A DNA stretch of 64,000 nucleotides from positions 992,001 to 1,056,000 of the forward strand of contig NZ_VAUO01000001.1 of the NCBI RefSeq assembly GCF_005796105.1, written 5' to 3'. Below, in pieces: positions 1-9,897 of this stretch. The stretch is from Pseudomonas mosselii (GTDB taxonomy: Bacteria; Pseudomonadota; Gammaproteobacteria; Pseudomonadales; Pseudomonadaceae). Every line of letters begins with the position of its first letter. The stretch's first letter is position 1. The translations under genes were made by a program, and so were the position numbers. Below the pieces are notes generated by a model. That model saw only the letters and a list, made by a program, of their open reading frames with translations, was not told where the DNA came from and searched no databases.

Positions 1-372
1 GAACGAGGTGGTGGTGCGTTTGCCCTGGCCTACGAGGAACAGACCTTGCGCTACTTCACCTCGTTCCTGGGGGTACGCTCGGGCTACGACATCGACACCC
101 GCTTCGGCGTGCTGACGCCACGGGTGGGCCTGGCCTGGGGTCACAACTTCAGCCGCAACGAGGACTACCGCATGCGCTATGCCGACCAGGGCAGCGGCGG
201 TGTGCTGTACCGGCTGTCACCTGACCCGATGGACACCAACTTCATGGACCTGGACACCGGGCTCGACCTGAGCCTGGGGCGTAGCTGGCGTCTTGGCTTC
301 TCGTACAAGACCGCGCTGGGCACCAATGAGCGCAACGAGATGTTCCGCATCGGGCTGGATGGCAAGTTCTGA
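1..372 (+). CDS. Autotransporter beta-barrel C-terminus (5' truncated by window edge)
   Basis: The reading frame is open from base 1, so the start lies outside the window; about 123 codons are visible. The protein has the alternating aromatic/polar pattern of an outer-membrane beta-barrel (FLGVRSGYD, LTPRVGLAWGHNF, DTGLDLSLGRSWRLGFSY) and ends in a terminal Phe, the usual C-terminal signal of barrels inserted by the Bam complex. This is typical of the type V autotransporter translocator domain. The passenger, and so the function, cannot be seen. A TTG at base 46 could be misread as a start, but coding continues upstream of it. Confidence 0.7.
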   Translation, partial: ERGGGAFALAYEEQTLRYFTSFLGVRSGYDIDTRFGVLTPRVGLAWGHNFSRNEDYRMRYADQGSGGVLYRLSPDPMDTNFMDLDTGLDLSLGRSWRLGFSYKTALGTNERNEMFRIGLDGKF

Positions 373-390
373 CCGGCAGCTAAAATGCAG

Positions 391-418
391 AAGGCCGCTG
401 CCTTGCGGGAGCGGCCTT
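391..418. repeat. Short hairpin after the autotransporter gene
   Basis: AAGGCCGCT (391-399) pairs with AGCGGCCTT (410-418) just 3' of the autotransporter stop. No T-run follows, so it is better read as the first arm of the neighbouring REP block than as a proven intrinsic terminator, although it could slow transcription. Confidence 0.45.
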
Positions 419-535
419 GCCGGGGCGCCGGACCGGCCGGAAAGGGCTGCGTAGCAGCCACATCGGTATTGCATGAAGCTGAAATCCTGGGGCCGCTGCG
501 CGGCCCTTTCGCGGCACAAGGCCGCTCCTACAATA
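410..535. repeat. Composite REP-like element, copy A
   Basis: This segment starts AGCGGCCTTGCCGGGG, passes through GGACCGGCCGGAAAGGGCTG and ends GCACAAGGCCGCTCCTAC. The same succession of blocks, with substitutions, recurs at 11269-11385. The ends form putida-type REP half-palindromes. The element is non-coding and lies between the autotransporter tail and katG. Confidence 0.7.
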
Positions 536-615
536 TCCGCGTGAGCCTTTGAGTCCTGGCTTACGCGGTCGTGTAGGAGCGGCCTTGTGTCGCGAAAGGG
601 CCGCAAAGCGGCCCC
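489..615. repeat. Inverted REP pair (BIME-like) downstream of katG
   Basis: The 44-base stretch at 489-532 (starting GGGGCCGCTGCGCGGCCC) is matched in inverse orientation at 572-615 (ending GGGCCGCAAAGCGGCCCC), with only a few mismatches and a spacer of about 39 bases. Two REP palindromes facing each other in the gap between two convergent genes is the usual BIME arrangement. It may act as a bidirectional transcription attenuator for katG and the autotransporter. Confidence 0.8.
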
Positions 616-640
616 AACTACTTGTACTGCTGGCTAGCGC

Positions 641-2962
<2,322 letters not shown>

Positions 2963-3172
2963 TCAGGACAGCGCTGGCTGGGTCTTGCACCCAGGTGCTC
3001 AAGCGCCAGACGCATCGGCATTTCACGGGGCCACGGAAAAGACTAGCCGAGCTTGGCCAGAGGTCTAATAGAGCCGCTATTGAGTGCCGATAGCCTGCGC
3101 ACATCGGTACAAGCCAGGCGCGGCCGATCTGTGCTTGAATCGAGAGTCTTACTCCGTCCAAGGCCCCTGTGC

Positions 3173-4081
3173 ATGAACCGCAACGACCTGCGCCGCGTCG
3201 ACATGAACCTGTTGGTGGTGTTCGAAGCCCTGATGCTCGAACGCAACCTGACCCGCGTGGGCGAAAAGCTGTTCATCACCCAACCTACGGTGAGCGCTGC
3301 CCTGGCGCGCCTGCGCGACCTGTTCGACGACCCGTTGCTGATCCGCAACGGCCGGGCCATGGAGCCCACGCCCCGAGCCATGCAGATTTTCCACGAACTG
3401 GGCCCGGCCATGGACGTAATTTCCGCGGCAATCAGCCGTGCCAAGGCCTTCGACCCGGCTAGCAGCTGCAATGTGTTCCGTCTGGGCCTGTCGGATGATG
3501 CCGAGTTCGGCCTGTTCCCTGCCCTGCTCGAAGCGTTACGCCGTGAAGCGCCACAAATCAGCGTGGTGGTGCGCCGCGCCAACTTTCTATTAATGCCGGG
3601 GCTGCTGGCCAGCGGCGAAATCTCAGTGGGTGTCAGCTACACCACCGACCTGCCGGCCAACGCCAAGCGCCGCAAGCTACGCGACATTGGCGTACGAGTG
3701 CTGCGCGCCGACGACCGGCCAGGGCCGCTGACCCTCGACGAATACTGCAACCGCCCTCACGTGATGGTGTCGTTTTCTGGCGACATGAGCGGCAACATCG
3801 ACCTGGACCTAGCGCGCATAGGCCGCTGCCGCAAGGTGGTGTTGGCGGTGCCACAGTTCGGCAGTCTGCGGGCACTGCTGCGCAACACCGAGATGATCGC
3901 CACCGTCCCCGACTACGCCGCCTGTGCCCTGGCCGACGACGGCAGCTTGCGGGCAGACCCTGCGCCGTTCGAGATCAGCGAAGCGGAGCTGTCGATGGCC
4001 TGGAACAGCGCCCACGACAACGACCCCGCTGAACGCTGGCTGCGTGAGCGTATCCTGCACTTCATGAGCAGTGCCCGCTGA
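3173..4081 (+). CDS. LysR-family transcriptional regulator
   Basis: 302 residues from the ATG at 3173, which follows CAAGG. The frame is open 120 bases further upstream, but the family N-terminus begins here. Residues 1-65 form the winged helix-turn-helix (FEALMLERNLTRVGEKLFITQ then PTVSAALARLRDLFDDPLLIR), followed by the periplasmic-binding-like effector domain. The style is NodD/SyrM-like rather than OxyR-like. It is divergent from katG, so autoregulation from the 2888-3172 gap is likely; whether it controls katG is not shown. The effector is unknown. Confidence 0.88.
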   Translation: MNRNDLRRVDMNLLVVFEALMLERNLTRVGEKLFITQPTVSAALARLRDLFDDPLLIRNGRAMEPTPRAMQIFHELGPAMDVISAAISRAKAFDPASSCNVFRLGLSDDAEFGLFPALLEALRREAPQISVVVRRANFLLMPGLLASGEISVGVSYTTDLPANAKRRKLRDIGVRVLRADDRPGPLTLDEYCNRPHVMVSFSGDMSGNIDLDLARIGRCRKVVLAVPQFGSLRALLRNTEMIATVPDYAACALADDGSLRADPAPFEISEAELSMAWNSAHDNDPAERWLRERILHFMSSAR

Positions 4082-4182
4082 ATCATCGATCCTGTCGATA
4101 GCGACCATGCCTGCCATCGAGTTCCGTCGATGGCCGCAGACGACGAAGATAGCGCCATTGGATCTTCGACGAGGCACTCACC

Positions 4183-4776
4183 ATGAAAACCGGCATGCTC
4201 GCCGCCCTGCTGGCCCTGTTCGCGACGCTCGCAGGCTGCACCAGCCCTTCGACCAGCCAGGGGCACTTCTACTCAGCCACGGAACTGTCCAGCGTGTCCC
4301 TCAGCCATGGCCAGCATGTGGCAGTGTTGCTAGGCCGCAACGCCGCCGCCACCCTGGACTACCTACAGCGCCACCACGACGCCGCCGCACCGGCTAATGG
4401 CCAGGCCACCCCGGTGGCGACCCTGGGTGGTAACCAGGCGTACAACTGGCTGGCCAACTCCCTGGCCCAGCAGTTCGCCGAGGTGACGTTCTACGAAGAC
4501 CTCGACACCCTGCTGGCCGACCGCCCCGATGTGATCGTGCTACTGGACACCCAGAGCCGCGTGGCGAGTGGCCCTGGCGGCGATATCCAGGCCAGTGTGG
4601 TCGCGCGATTCTTCGACGAGCAATTAACGTATATCGGGCGTGCCGAAGGCGTGGCGCGCCAGGCGGCGCAAGGCGCCACGGTGCTGCGCCAACTGGCCGC
4701 CGTACAGGCGGTGCAGGCCGACGCGCTAAAACAGTTCGATGCGTCACTGCACCGGCTGATGCAAGGAGCCGCCTGA
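4183..4776 (+). CDS. Small predicted lipoprotein, unknown function
   Basis: 197 residues. The N-terminus MKTGMLAALLALFATLAGC is a lipoprotein signal with the lipobox L16-A-G-C19, so the mature protein should be lipid-anchored at Cys19. The next residues are Thr and Ser, with no Asp at +2, which favours the outer membrane. The rest is a soluble alpha/beta-looking domain (QHVAVLLGRNAAATLDYLQ, DVIVLLDTQSRV) with a helical C-terminus. I do not recognise the family. It stands alone about 100 bp after the LysR gene. Confidence 0.7.
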   Translation: MKTGMLAALLALFATLAGCTSPSTSQGHFYSATELSSVSLSHGQHVAVLLGRNAAATLDYLQRHHDAAAPANGQATPVATLGGNQAYNWLANSLAQQFAEVTFYEDLDTLLADRPDVIVLLDTQSRVASGPGGDIQASVVARFFDEQLTYIGRAEGVARQAAQGATVLRQLAAVQAVQADALKQFDASLHRLMQGAA

Positions 4777-4993
4777 GCCGCGCACCGACTGAAGACGCCA
4801 GCCAGCATCCTCGCACTGGCGCAACGGCAGCGGTGAGCTGCCGCCCGAGCAGCGCCGGTAATCACCTGCGAACAGGCGGTTACTGCGTCTGCAAGCCCTG
4901 CGTATGCACAACATAACCGGCGCTGCCCCCCACGAACACCGCGAAGCAGCACGCATGCAGTGTCAGAAAGCACTATCCCAGGATGAATAAATA

Positions 4994-5006
4994 GTTATAA
5001 GATAAC
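4994..5006. promoter_or_regulatory. Candidate Zur-type operator
   Basis: GTTATAAGATAAC is a palindrome with perfect 5-base arms (GTTAT/ATAAC) and a 3-base centre, in an AT-rich patch 40 bases before the DUF1624 gene. It resembles the zinc-uptake repressor (Zur) boxes known from gamma-proteobacteria. The match is from memory of the consensus and has not been scored against a matrix. Confidence 0.4.
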
Positions 5007-5045
5007 GTTTCATTTGACATCCATTCCTGCCTGCGACCTTTCCAG

Positions 5046-6212
5046 ATGACAAGCGCTTCAGCCACCCCCACCCTGCTTACCCAGCGCCTGCAGAGCATCG
5101 ACGCCCTGCGTGGCCTGGTGATCCTGTTCATGCTGCTCGACCACGTACGTGAGACCTTCTTCCTGCATCGCCAGGTCAACGACCCGATGAACGTCGACAT
5201 CACCGAACCCAGCCTGTTCGCCAGCCGCACCCTGGCACACCTGTGCGCGCCGGTGTTCGTGCTGCTGACCGGCCTGTCGGCATGGCTGTATGGCGAGAAG
5301 CACCAAGGCCGGGGCGATGTCTCGGCGTTCCTGTTCAAGCGCGGGCTGTTCCTAGTGGCGCTGGAGTTCACCCTGGTGAATTTCGCCTGGACCTTCCAAC
5401 TGCCACCCAGCGTGATCTACATGCAGGTGATCTGGGCCATCGGCGTGAGCATGATCGCCCTGTCACTGCTGGTGTGGCTGCCGCGTGCGGCGCTGGTGCT
5501 GCTGGGGGTCGCGATTGTCGCTGGGCATAACCTGCTCGATGGCCTGCACTTTGGCCCGGACTCGGCAATGCACGTGCCGTGGGCCATCCTGCATGACCGC
5601 GGCTGGCTGGAGGTATCCGACAGCCTGCGCCTACGCACTTCTTATCCGGTACTGCCGTGGATCGGGGTGATCACACTCGGTTATGCCCTGGGGCCGTGGT
5701 TCGGCCGCAACAGCCAGGCCTGCGTGCGTCAACGGCGCCTGCTGCTGGTCGGGGCTGGCGCGCTGTTGGGCTTTGCGGTGCTGCGTGCGTTCAATGGCTA
5801 TGGTGAAGCGCCATGGCACAGCTACCCGTCATTCACCCAGACCCTGATGAGCGTGTTCAACGTCACCAAGTACCCACCTTCGCTGCTGTTCCTGAGCCTG
5901 ACTCTGGGCTGCGGCCTGCTGTTGCTACGCGGCTTCGAGCGTGCAGGCACTGCACGCTGGATTGGCGTGCTGGCGGTATTCGGCGCCGCGCCGATGTTCT
6001 TCTACCTGCTGCACCTGTATGAGCTGAAGGTACTGTACGTGGCCTGCGTGGCACTGTTCGGGCTCAACCAAGGCGAGTACTTCGGCTTCAACGGCATCGC
6101 GGCGGTATGGCTCGCAGCAGTGCTGCTGGCCATCGCGCTGTACCTGCCGGTGCGCGCATTCGCCCGCCTGAAAGCCCGGCGCCGCGATATTGCCTGGCTC
6201 AAGTACCTTTGA
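5046..6212 (+). CDS. DUF1624 / HGSNAT-like multi-pass membrane protein
   Basis: 388 residues. The N-terminus has the DUF1624 signature: RLQSIDALRGLVILFMLLDHVRE (positions 13-35), with the paired Asp and the Arg-Gly seen in heparan-alpha-glucosaminide N-acetyltransferase-like and YeiB-like proteins. About ten hydrophobic segments follow (for example FLVALEFTLVNFAW, VIYMQVIWAIGVSMIALSLL). The family is linked to membrane-embedded acyl transfer, but no bacterial substrate can be named here. No strong Shine-Dalgarno sequence is visible. The Zur-like palindrome upstream would make it zinc-responsive if real; that is an inference. Confidence 0.8.
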   Translation: MTSASATPTLLTQRLQSIDALRGLVILFMLLDHVRETFFLHRQVNDPMNVDITEPSLFASRTLAHLCAPVFVLLTGLSAWLYGEKHQGRGDVSAFLFKRGLFLVALEFTLVNFAWTFQLPPSVIYMQVIWAIGVSMIALSLLVWLPRAALVLLGVAIVAGHNLLDGLHFGPDSAMHVPWAILHDRGWLEVSDSLRLRTSYPVLPWIGVITLGYALGPWFGRNSQACVRQRRLLLVGAGALLGFAVLRAFNGYGEAPWHSYPSFTQTLMSVFNVTKYPPSLLFLSLTLGCGLLLLRGFERAGTARWIGVLAVFGAAPMFFYLLHLYELKVLYVACVALFGLNQGEYFGFNGIAAVWLAAVLLAIALYLPVRAFARLKARRRDIAWLKYL

Positions 6213-6226
6213 AGACGCGCTGCGCG

Positions 6227-6306
6227 CTTCAAGTGGCTAGCTACAAGCTGCAAGAAAACACGCAACCGCTCTACTTGCAGCTTGCCGCTTGTAGCTTGCC
6301 ACTCAA
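6227..6306. repeat. Imperfect extragenic palindrome
   Basis: TTCAAGTGGCTAGCTACAAG and GCTGCAAG on the left (6227-6254) pair with CTTGCAGC and GCTTGTAGCTTGCCACTCAA on the right (6274-6306) across a short loop. This long, leaky inverted repeat between the DUF1624 gene and the riboswitch is of a kind scattered in Pseudomonas genomes. It may also end upstream transcription. Confidence 0.65.
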
Positions 6307-6323
6307 GGGGTCTACCATGCCCG

Positions 6324-6513
6324 CCGCCGGTTTCCACACGGAATTAATAGGGAACTCCCGGGCCGCCCAGTGCGTGCCCAAGGGAACTGCCCCCGCAACT
6401 GTAGGTGCCGAGCCCGTGCCATCGATGCCACTGGAGACTCATCCGGGAAGGCTGGCGCAGGGCCTGGACGCACCAGTCAGGAGACCTGCCGGCATACATT
6501 CACCAACCGGCGG
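6324..6513 (+). promoter_or_regulatory. Cobalamin riboswitch (B12 aptamer)
   Basis: The conserved elements occur in order: AATTAATAGGGAA, the core GGGAACTGCCCCCGCAACTG (6382-6401), GCCACTGG (6427-6434), CCGGGAAGGC (6443-6452) and the terminal GTCAGGAGACCTGCC (B12 box, 6476-6490). The outer stem is perfect over nine pairs: CCGCCGGTT (6324-6332) with AACCGGCGG (6505-6513). It lies 120 bases before the binding-protein gene with no other gene between, so it should repress the following operon when adenosylcobalamin is plentiful. Confidence 0.95.
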
Positions 6514-6529
6514 GGTGTCCGGGATGGTC

Positions 6530-6624
6530 ATCTCCCCCCCTTGCGGGTGCTGCCTGTCGACCTGTGCGCCAGGCCCGGCGATGCCTGTCCGTGCGCTCAT
6601 TCCGTGCACCGTTCGATAGGAGAT
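6530..6624 (+). promoter_or_regulatory. Possible riboswitch expression platform (anti-SD / SD)
   Basis: ATCTCC at 6530-6535, just after the aptamer, is fully complementary to the Shine-Dalgarno GGAGAT at 6619-6624 that serves the ATG at 6634. No GC hairpin with a U-run lies between them. This suggests control by hiding the ribosome site rather than by termination. The pairing is read by eye and has not been folded. Confidence 0.35.
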
Positions 6625-6633
6625 CGCCCGACC

Positions 6634-7647
6634 ATGCTGCCCCGTTTAGCCACCCTGCTCGCCAGCCTTTCGCTGGCAAGCGTCGCTCAGGCCGCGGCCA
6701 CTCAATACCCGCTCAGCGTCGACAACTGCGGCCTCGTGCAGACCTTCACCCAAGCGCCCGAGCGTGCGGTGACCATCGGCCAGGCCGGCACCGAAATACT
6801 CTACGCACTGGGCCTGGGCGACAAGCTGGCCGGCACTTCGCTGTGGTTCAACAACGTGCTGCCCGAGTTCGCCGCGCAGAATGCCAAGGTGCCACGTCTG
6901 GCCGACAACGATCCTAGCTTCGAGGCGGTAGTGGGCAAACGCCCGCAGTTAGTGACAGTGCAGTTCGAATGGATGGTCGGCGCCCAGGGCGTGGTGGCGA
7001 CCCGCGAGCAGTTCAGCGAGCTGAAGATCCCGACCTATCTGCTGCCCAGCGACTGCGAGGGCAAGGACAACCTGGTGGGCGCCGACGGCACCCGCCTGCA
7101 GCCGTTCCAGGTCGACACCCTCTACAAGAGCGTTAGCCAGCTGGCCGAGATCTTCGATGTACAAGACCGCGGCGATGCGCTCAATGCCACGCTCAAGGGC
7201 CAGTTGGCCCACGCACAGCAGCAACTGGCCGGCAAGGACCTGTCCGGCACCAGCGCGCTGTTCTGGTTCTCCAGCGCCGACCTTGAGATGGACCCGTACG
7301 TGGCCGGTCGCCAGGGCGTGGCCGACTTCATGCTACAGACCCTGGGCGTGCGCAACGTTGTCGAGTCCAACGAAGAATGGCCGACCGTAGGCTGGGAAAC
7401 CTTGGTAAAGGCCAACCCGACCTGGGTGATCATCGCCCGCATGGACCGCCGCCGCTTCCCCGCCGACGACTACCAGAAGAAGCTCGACTTCCTGCGTAAC
7501 GACCCGGTGGCCAAGCACATGGACGCGGTCAAGCACGGCCGGGTGATCGTGCTCGACGCCGACGCCATGCAGGCCGGCATTCGCCTGTTCCGTGGCCTGG
7601 AGCGTTTGTCCGACGCTTTTGCCAGTGGTAAAGCCCCGCAATCATGA
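6634..7647 (+). CDS. Periplasmic substrate-binding protein of a B12-controlled ABC importer
   Basis: 337 residues from the ATG at 6634, which follows AGGAG with good spacing; upstream in-frame sequence overlaps the riboswitch and is not coding. Residues 1-20 are a cleavable signal peptide ending in AQA, without a lipobox. The body is a class III (BtuF/FhuD-like) binding protein: PERAVTIGQAGTEILYALGLGDKLAGTS near the N-terminus and a long linking helix near residues 165-200. Members bind cobalamin, haem, siderophores or metal complexes. The B12 riboswitch points to cobalt or a corrinoid. Its stop overlaps the permease start (ATGA), so the two are translationally coupled. Confidence 0.85.
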   Translation: MLPRLATLLASLSLASVAQAAATQYPLSVDNCGLVQTFTQAPERAVTIGQAGTEILYALGLGDKLAGTSLWFNNVLPEFAAQNAKVPRLADNDPSFEAVVGKRPQLVTVQFEWMVGAQGVVATREQFSELKIPTYLLPSDCEGKDNLVGADGTRLQPFQVDTLYKSVSQLAEIFDVQDRGDALNATLKGQLAHAQQQLAGKDLSGTSALFWFSSADLEMDPYVAGRQGVADFMLQTLGVRNVVESNEEWPTVGWETLVKANPTWVIIARMDRRRFPADDYQKKLDFLRNDPVAKHMDAVKHGRVIVLDADAMQAGIRLFRGLERLSDAFASGKAPQS

Positions 7648-8660
7648 ACCGTTTGCTACCCCTGAGCCTCGCGACCCTGATCGCCCTGCTAATGGCCCTG
7701 CTGGCCGGTATCGCCATCGGTGAAACCCGCCTGGGCGCCGAGCTTGTGTGGCAGGTGCTGGGCAACCACCTGTGGCAAGCCGGGCATGTGCTCGACCCGA
7801 TCGACGCCGGCATCGTGTGGAACTACCGCCTGCCGCGCACCCTGGTGGCGGCGGCCTGTGGCGCAGGCCTGGCCACCTGCGGGGTGATCCTCCAGGCGCT
7901 GTTGCGCAACCCATTGGCCGAGCCGTACCTGCTGGGGCTGTCGGCCGGTGCCTCCACCGGCGCTGTTGCAGTGGGCCTGCTGGGTTTGGGCGGCGCGGCA
8001 TTATCGCTGTCCGGCGGCGCGTTCATCGGCGCCCTGGTGGCGTTCGGCCTGGTACTGGTGCTGGCGCGTGCCAGCGGCAGCAGCCAGAACAACGCCCAAG
8101 TGATCCTTGCGGGGATCGCCGGCTCGCAGTTGTTCACCGCGCTCACGGCGTTCCTGATCACCAAGTCGGCCACCGCCGAGCAGGCGCGCGGCATCATGTT
8201 CTGGCTGTTGGGTAACCTCAGCGGCGTGCGCTGGCCGTCGGTGTGGCAGGCGCTGCCGGTGGCCTTGCTGGGGCTGGGCGTTTGCCTGTGGCATCGGCGA
8301 GCACTGGACGCCTTCACCTTTGGCGCCGATTCGGCCGCCTCGCTGGGGGTACCGGTGCGCCGTACGCAGTTACTGTTGATCAGTTGCGCAGCGCTAGTCA
8401 CCGCTGTGATGGTCTCGATCGTCGGCGCCATCGGCTTCGTGGGGTTGGTGATTCCGCATGCCCTGCGCCTGCTGCTGGGCACCGGCCACAGCCGCCTGTT
8501 ACCCGCCAGTGCGCTCGGCGGCGCACTGTTCCTGATCCTCGCCGACATTCTCTCGCGCACCCTGATCACCGGCCAGGTGATCCCGGTGGGCGTGGTCACC
8601 GCGCTGATCGGTGCGCCAGTGTTCGCGCTGATCCTGATCAGCCGCCGGGGGCGCCCATGA
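7644..8660 (+). CDS. FecCD-family ABC permease
   Basis: 338 residues with about nine to ten membrane helices. It carries FecCD/BtuC hallmarks: RLPRTLVAAACGAGLATCGVILQALLRNPLAEPYLLGLSAGAS-type N-terminal motifs and the C-terminal GAIGFVGLVIPHALRLLLGTGH loop that contacts the ATPase. It overlaps the binding-protein gene at its start and the ATPase gene at its end by ATGA. It forms the inner-membrane channel of the riboswitch-controlled importer. Confidence 0.93.
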   Translation: MNRLLPLSLATLIALLMALLAGIAIGETRLGAELVWQVLGNHLWQAGHVLDPIDAGIVWNYRLPRTLVAAACGAGLATCGVILQALLRNPLAEPYLLGLSAGASTGAVAVGLLGLGGAALSLSGGAFIGALVAFGLVLVLARASGSSQNNAQVILAGIAGSQLFTALTAFLITKSATAEQARGIMFWLLGNLSGVRWPSVWQALPVALLGLGVCLWHRRALDAFTFGADSAASLGVPVRRTQLLLISCAALVTAVMVSIVGAIGFVGLVIPHALRLLLGTGHSRLLPASALGGALFLILADILSRTLITGQVIPVGVVTALIGAPVFALILISRRGRP

Positions 8661-9445
8661 CCGCCATGAACCTCTGCGCGCAGGCCCCGTTGAGCTGCCA
8701 AGGCCTCAGCCTGCGTCTGGCCGGCCGCGACGTGCTGCGGGGTATCGACCTCAGCGTGAACCCCGGTGAAACCTTGGGCCTGGTCGGCCCCAACGGCTCG
8801 GGCAAGTCGACTCTGCTCAAGCTGCTCGCCGGCCTGCGAGCGCCCAGCAGCGGCAGCGTACAGTTGCTCGGCGAGTCGCTGGCGAAGCTCCCGCGTCGGC
8901 GCATCGCCCAGTGCCTGGCGCTGGTCGAGCAGCAGGCCGATACCCTCGACAGCATCAGCGTGTTCGACGCCGTAGCCTTGGGCCGAACCCCGTGGCTGTC
9001 AGCCCTGACACCGTTCGGCAAGGCGGACCGAATCATCGTCGAACAGGCCTTGGCCGATGTCGACGCCACTCATTTGGCCGCGCGGCTATGGCGCGAGTTG
9101 TCCGGTGGCGAGCGCCAACGCGTGCACATCGCCCGCGCCCTGGCCCAACGCCCGCAGTTGTTGCTGCTGGACGAGCCAACCAACCACCTGGATATCCAGC
9201 ACCAGTTGAGCCTGCTGCAGCAGGTGCAGGCCTTGCCAGTGACTACCGTGGTAGCCCTGCACGACCTCAACCAGGCTCTCACCTGTGATCGCCTGGCTGT
9301 GCTCGACCAGGGCCGTCTGGTCGCCCTCGGCGCCCCCGAAGCGGTGCTCACGCCCGAATGCTTGCTGCGTACCTTCGGCGTGCACGCCCACTACCTCACC
9401 GACCCTTACGATGGCGCGCGCATCCTGCGCTTTCGCGCCCCCTGA
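8657..9445 (+). CDS. ABC transporter ATPase (BtuD/FecE type)
   Basis: 262 residues from the ATG at 8657, which overlaps the permease stop; the frame is open upstream but that part is antisense-like noise within the permease. Walker A is GPNGSGKST (44-52), the signature is LSGGERQR, Walker B is LLLLDEPTN, and the switch His lies in VVALHDLNQAL. This composition is typical of the iron-siderophore/B12 importer ATPases. It supplies energy to the importer encoded by the two preceding genes. Confidence 0.93.
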   Translation: MTAMNLCAQAPLSCQGLSLRLAGRDVLRGIDLSVNPGETLGLVGPNGSGKSTLLKLLAGLRAPSSGSVQLLGESLAKLPRRRIAQCLALVEQQADTLDSISVFDAVALGRTPWLSALTPFGKADRIIVEQALADVDATHLAARLWRELSGGERQRVHIARALAQRPQLLLLDEPTNHLDIQHQLSLLQQVQALPVTTVVALHDLNQALTCDRLAVLDQGRLVALGAPEAVLTPECLLRTFGVHAHYLTDPYDGARILRFRAP

Positions 9446-9462
9446 ACCAGGACGTTCCGCCC

Positions 9463-9897
9463 ATGCTGCCCCGCACCGCCGCCCTGCTGCTCGCCACGTT
9501 GCTGGCCACCCCCGTCGCCTACGCTGAGGTGCATGAGGTGAAGATGCTCAACCGTGGCGCCGATGGCGCCATGCTCTATGAGCCTGATCACCTGCACATT
9601 GCCCAAGGCGACACGGTGCGTTTCCTGCCAACCCAGGCCGGGCACAACGCCGCCAGCCTGCCTGAGTTACTCCCGGCCGGGGCCCGCGCGTTCAAGAGCA
9701 AGCTCAACCAAACCTTCGAGCACACCTTCGACGTCCCTGGTTTGTACGGCATCCAGTGCATCCCGCACCTGGCCATGGGCATGGTGATGCTGATTCAGGT
9801 CGGCGAGCGCAGCCACACGGCCCTGCCCGACACCCTTCCGGCCCGCGCCAAGGCACGTCTGGCGGCGCAGCTGCAACAACTGGAGGCCGGCCAATGA
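9463..9897 (+). CDS. Pseudoazurin-family blue copper protein
   Basis: 144 residues from the ATG at 9463, behind AGGA; the signal peptide is residues 1-21, ending in AYA. The fold signature matches pseudoazurin: EVKMLNRGADGAMLYEPDHL, GDTVRFLPTQAGHN, then CIPHLAMGM. All four type-1 copper ligands are visible: His61, Cys99, His102 and Met107, with the C-x2-H-x4-M spacing of pseudoazurin. It should be a periplasmic one-electron carrier. No nitrite reductase or other usual partner is near; instead it sits inside a B12-riboswitch operon between an importer ATPase and a porin. Confidence 0.88.
   Translation: MLPRTAALLLATLLATPVAYAEVHEVKMLNRGADGAMLYEPDHLHIAQGDTVRFLPTQAGHNAASLPELLPAGARAFKSKLNQTFEHTFDVPGLYGIQCIPHLAMGMVMLIQVGERSHTALPDTLPARAKARLAAQLQQLEAGQ

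Noticed and set aside
391-418. Intrinsic terminator after the autotransporter gene
   Set aside because: The stem is good but no T-run follows on either strand; treated as part of the REP block.
3173-4081. Calling the LysR gene beside katG oxyR
   Set aside because: The sequence is of NodD/SyrM style and lacks a recognisable OxyR redox-Cys context; position alone is not enough.
6634-9445. Naming the importer btuF-btuC-btuD
   Set aside because: The riboswitch fits, but the porin and pseudoazurin in the operon and the absence of btuB leave the ligand open (cobalt, corrinoid fragment or other).
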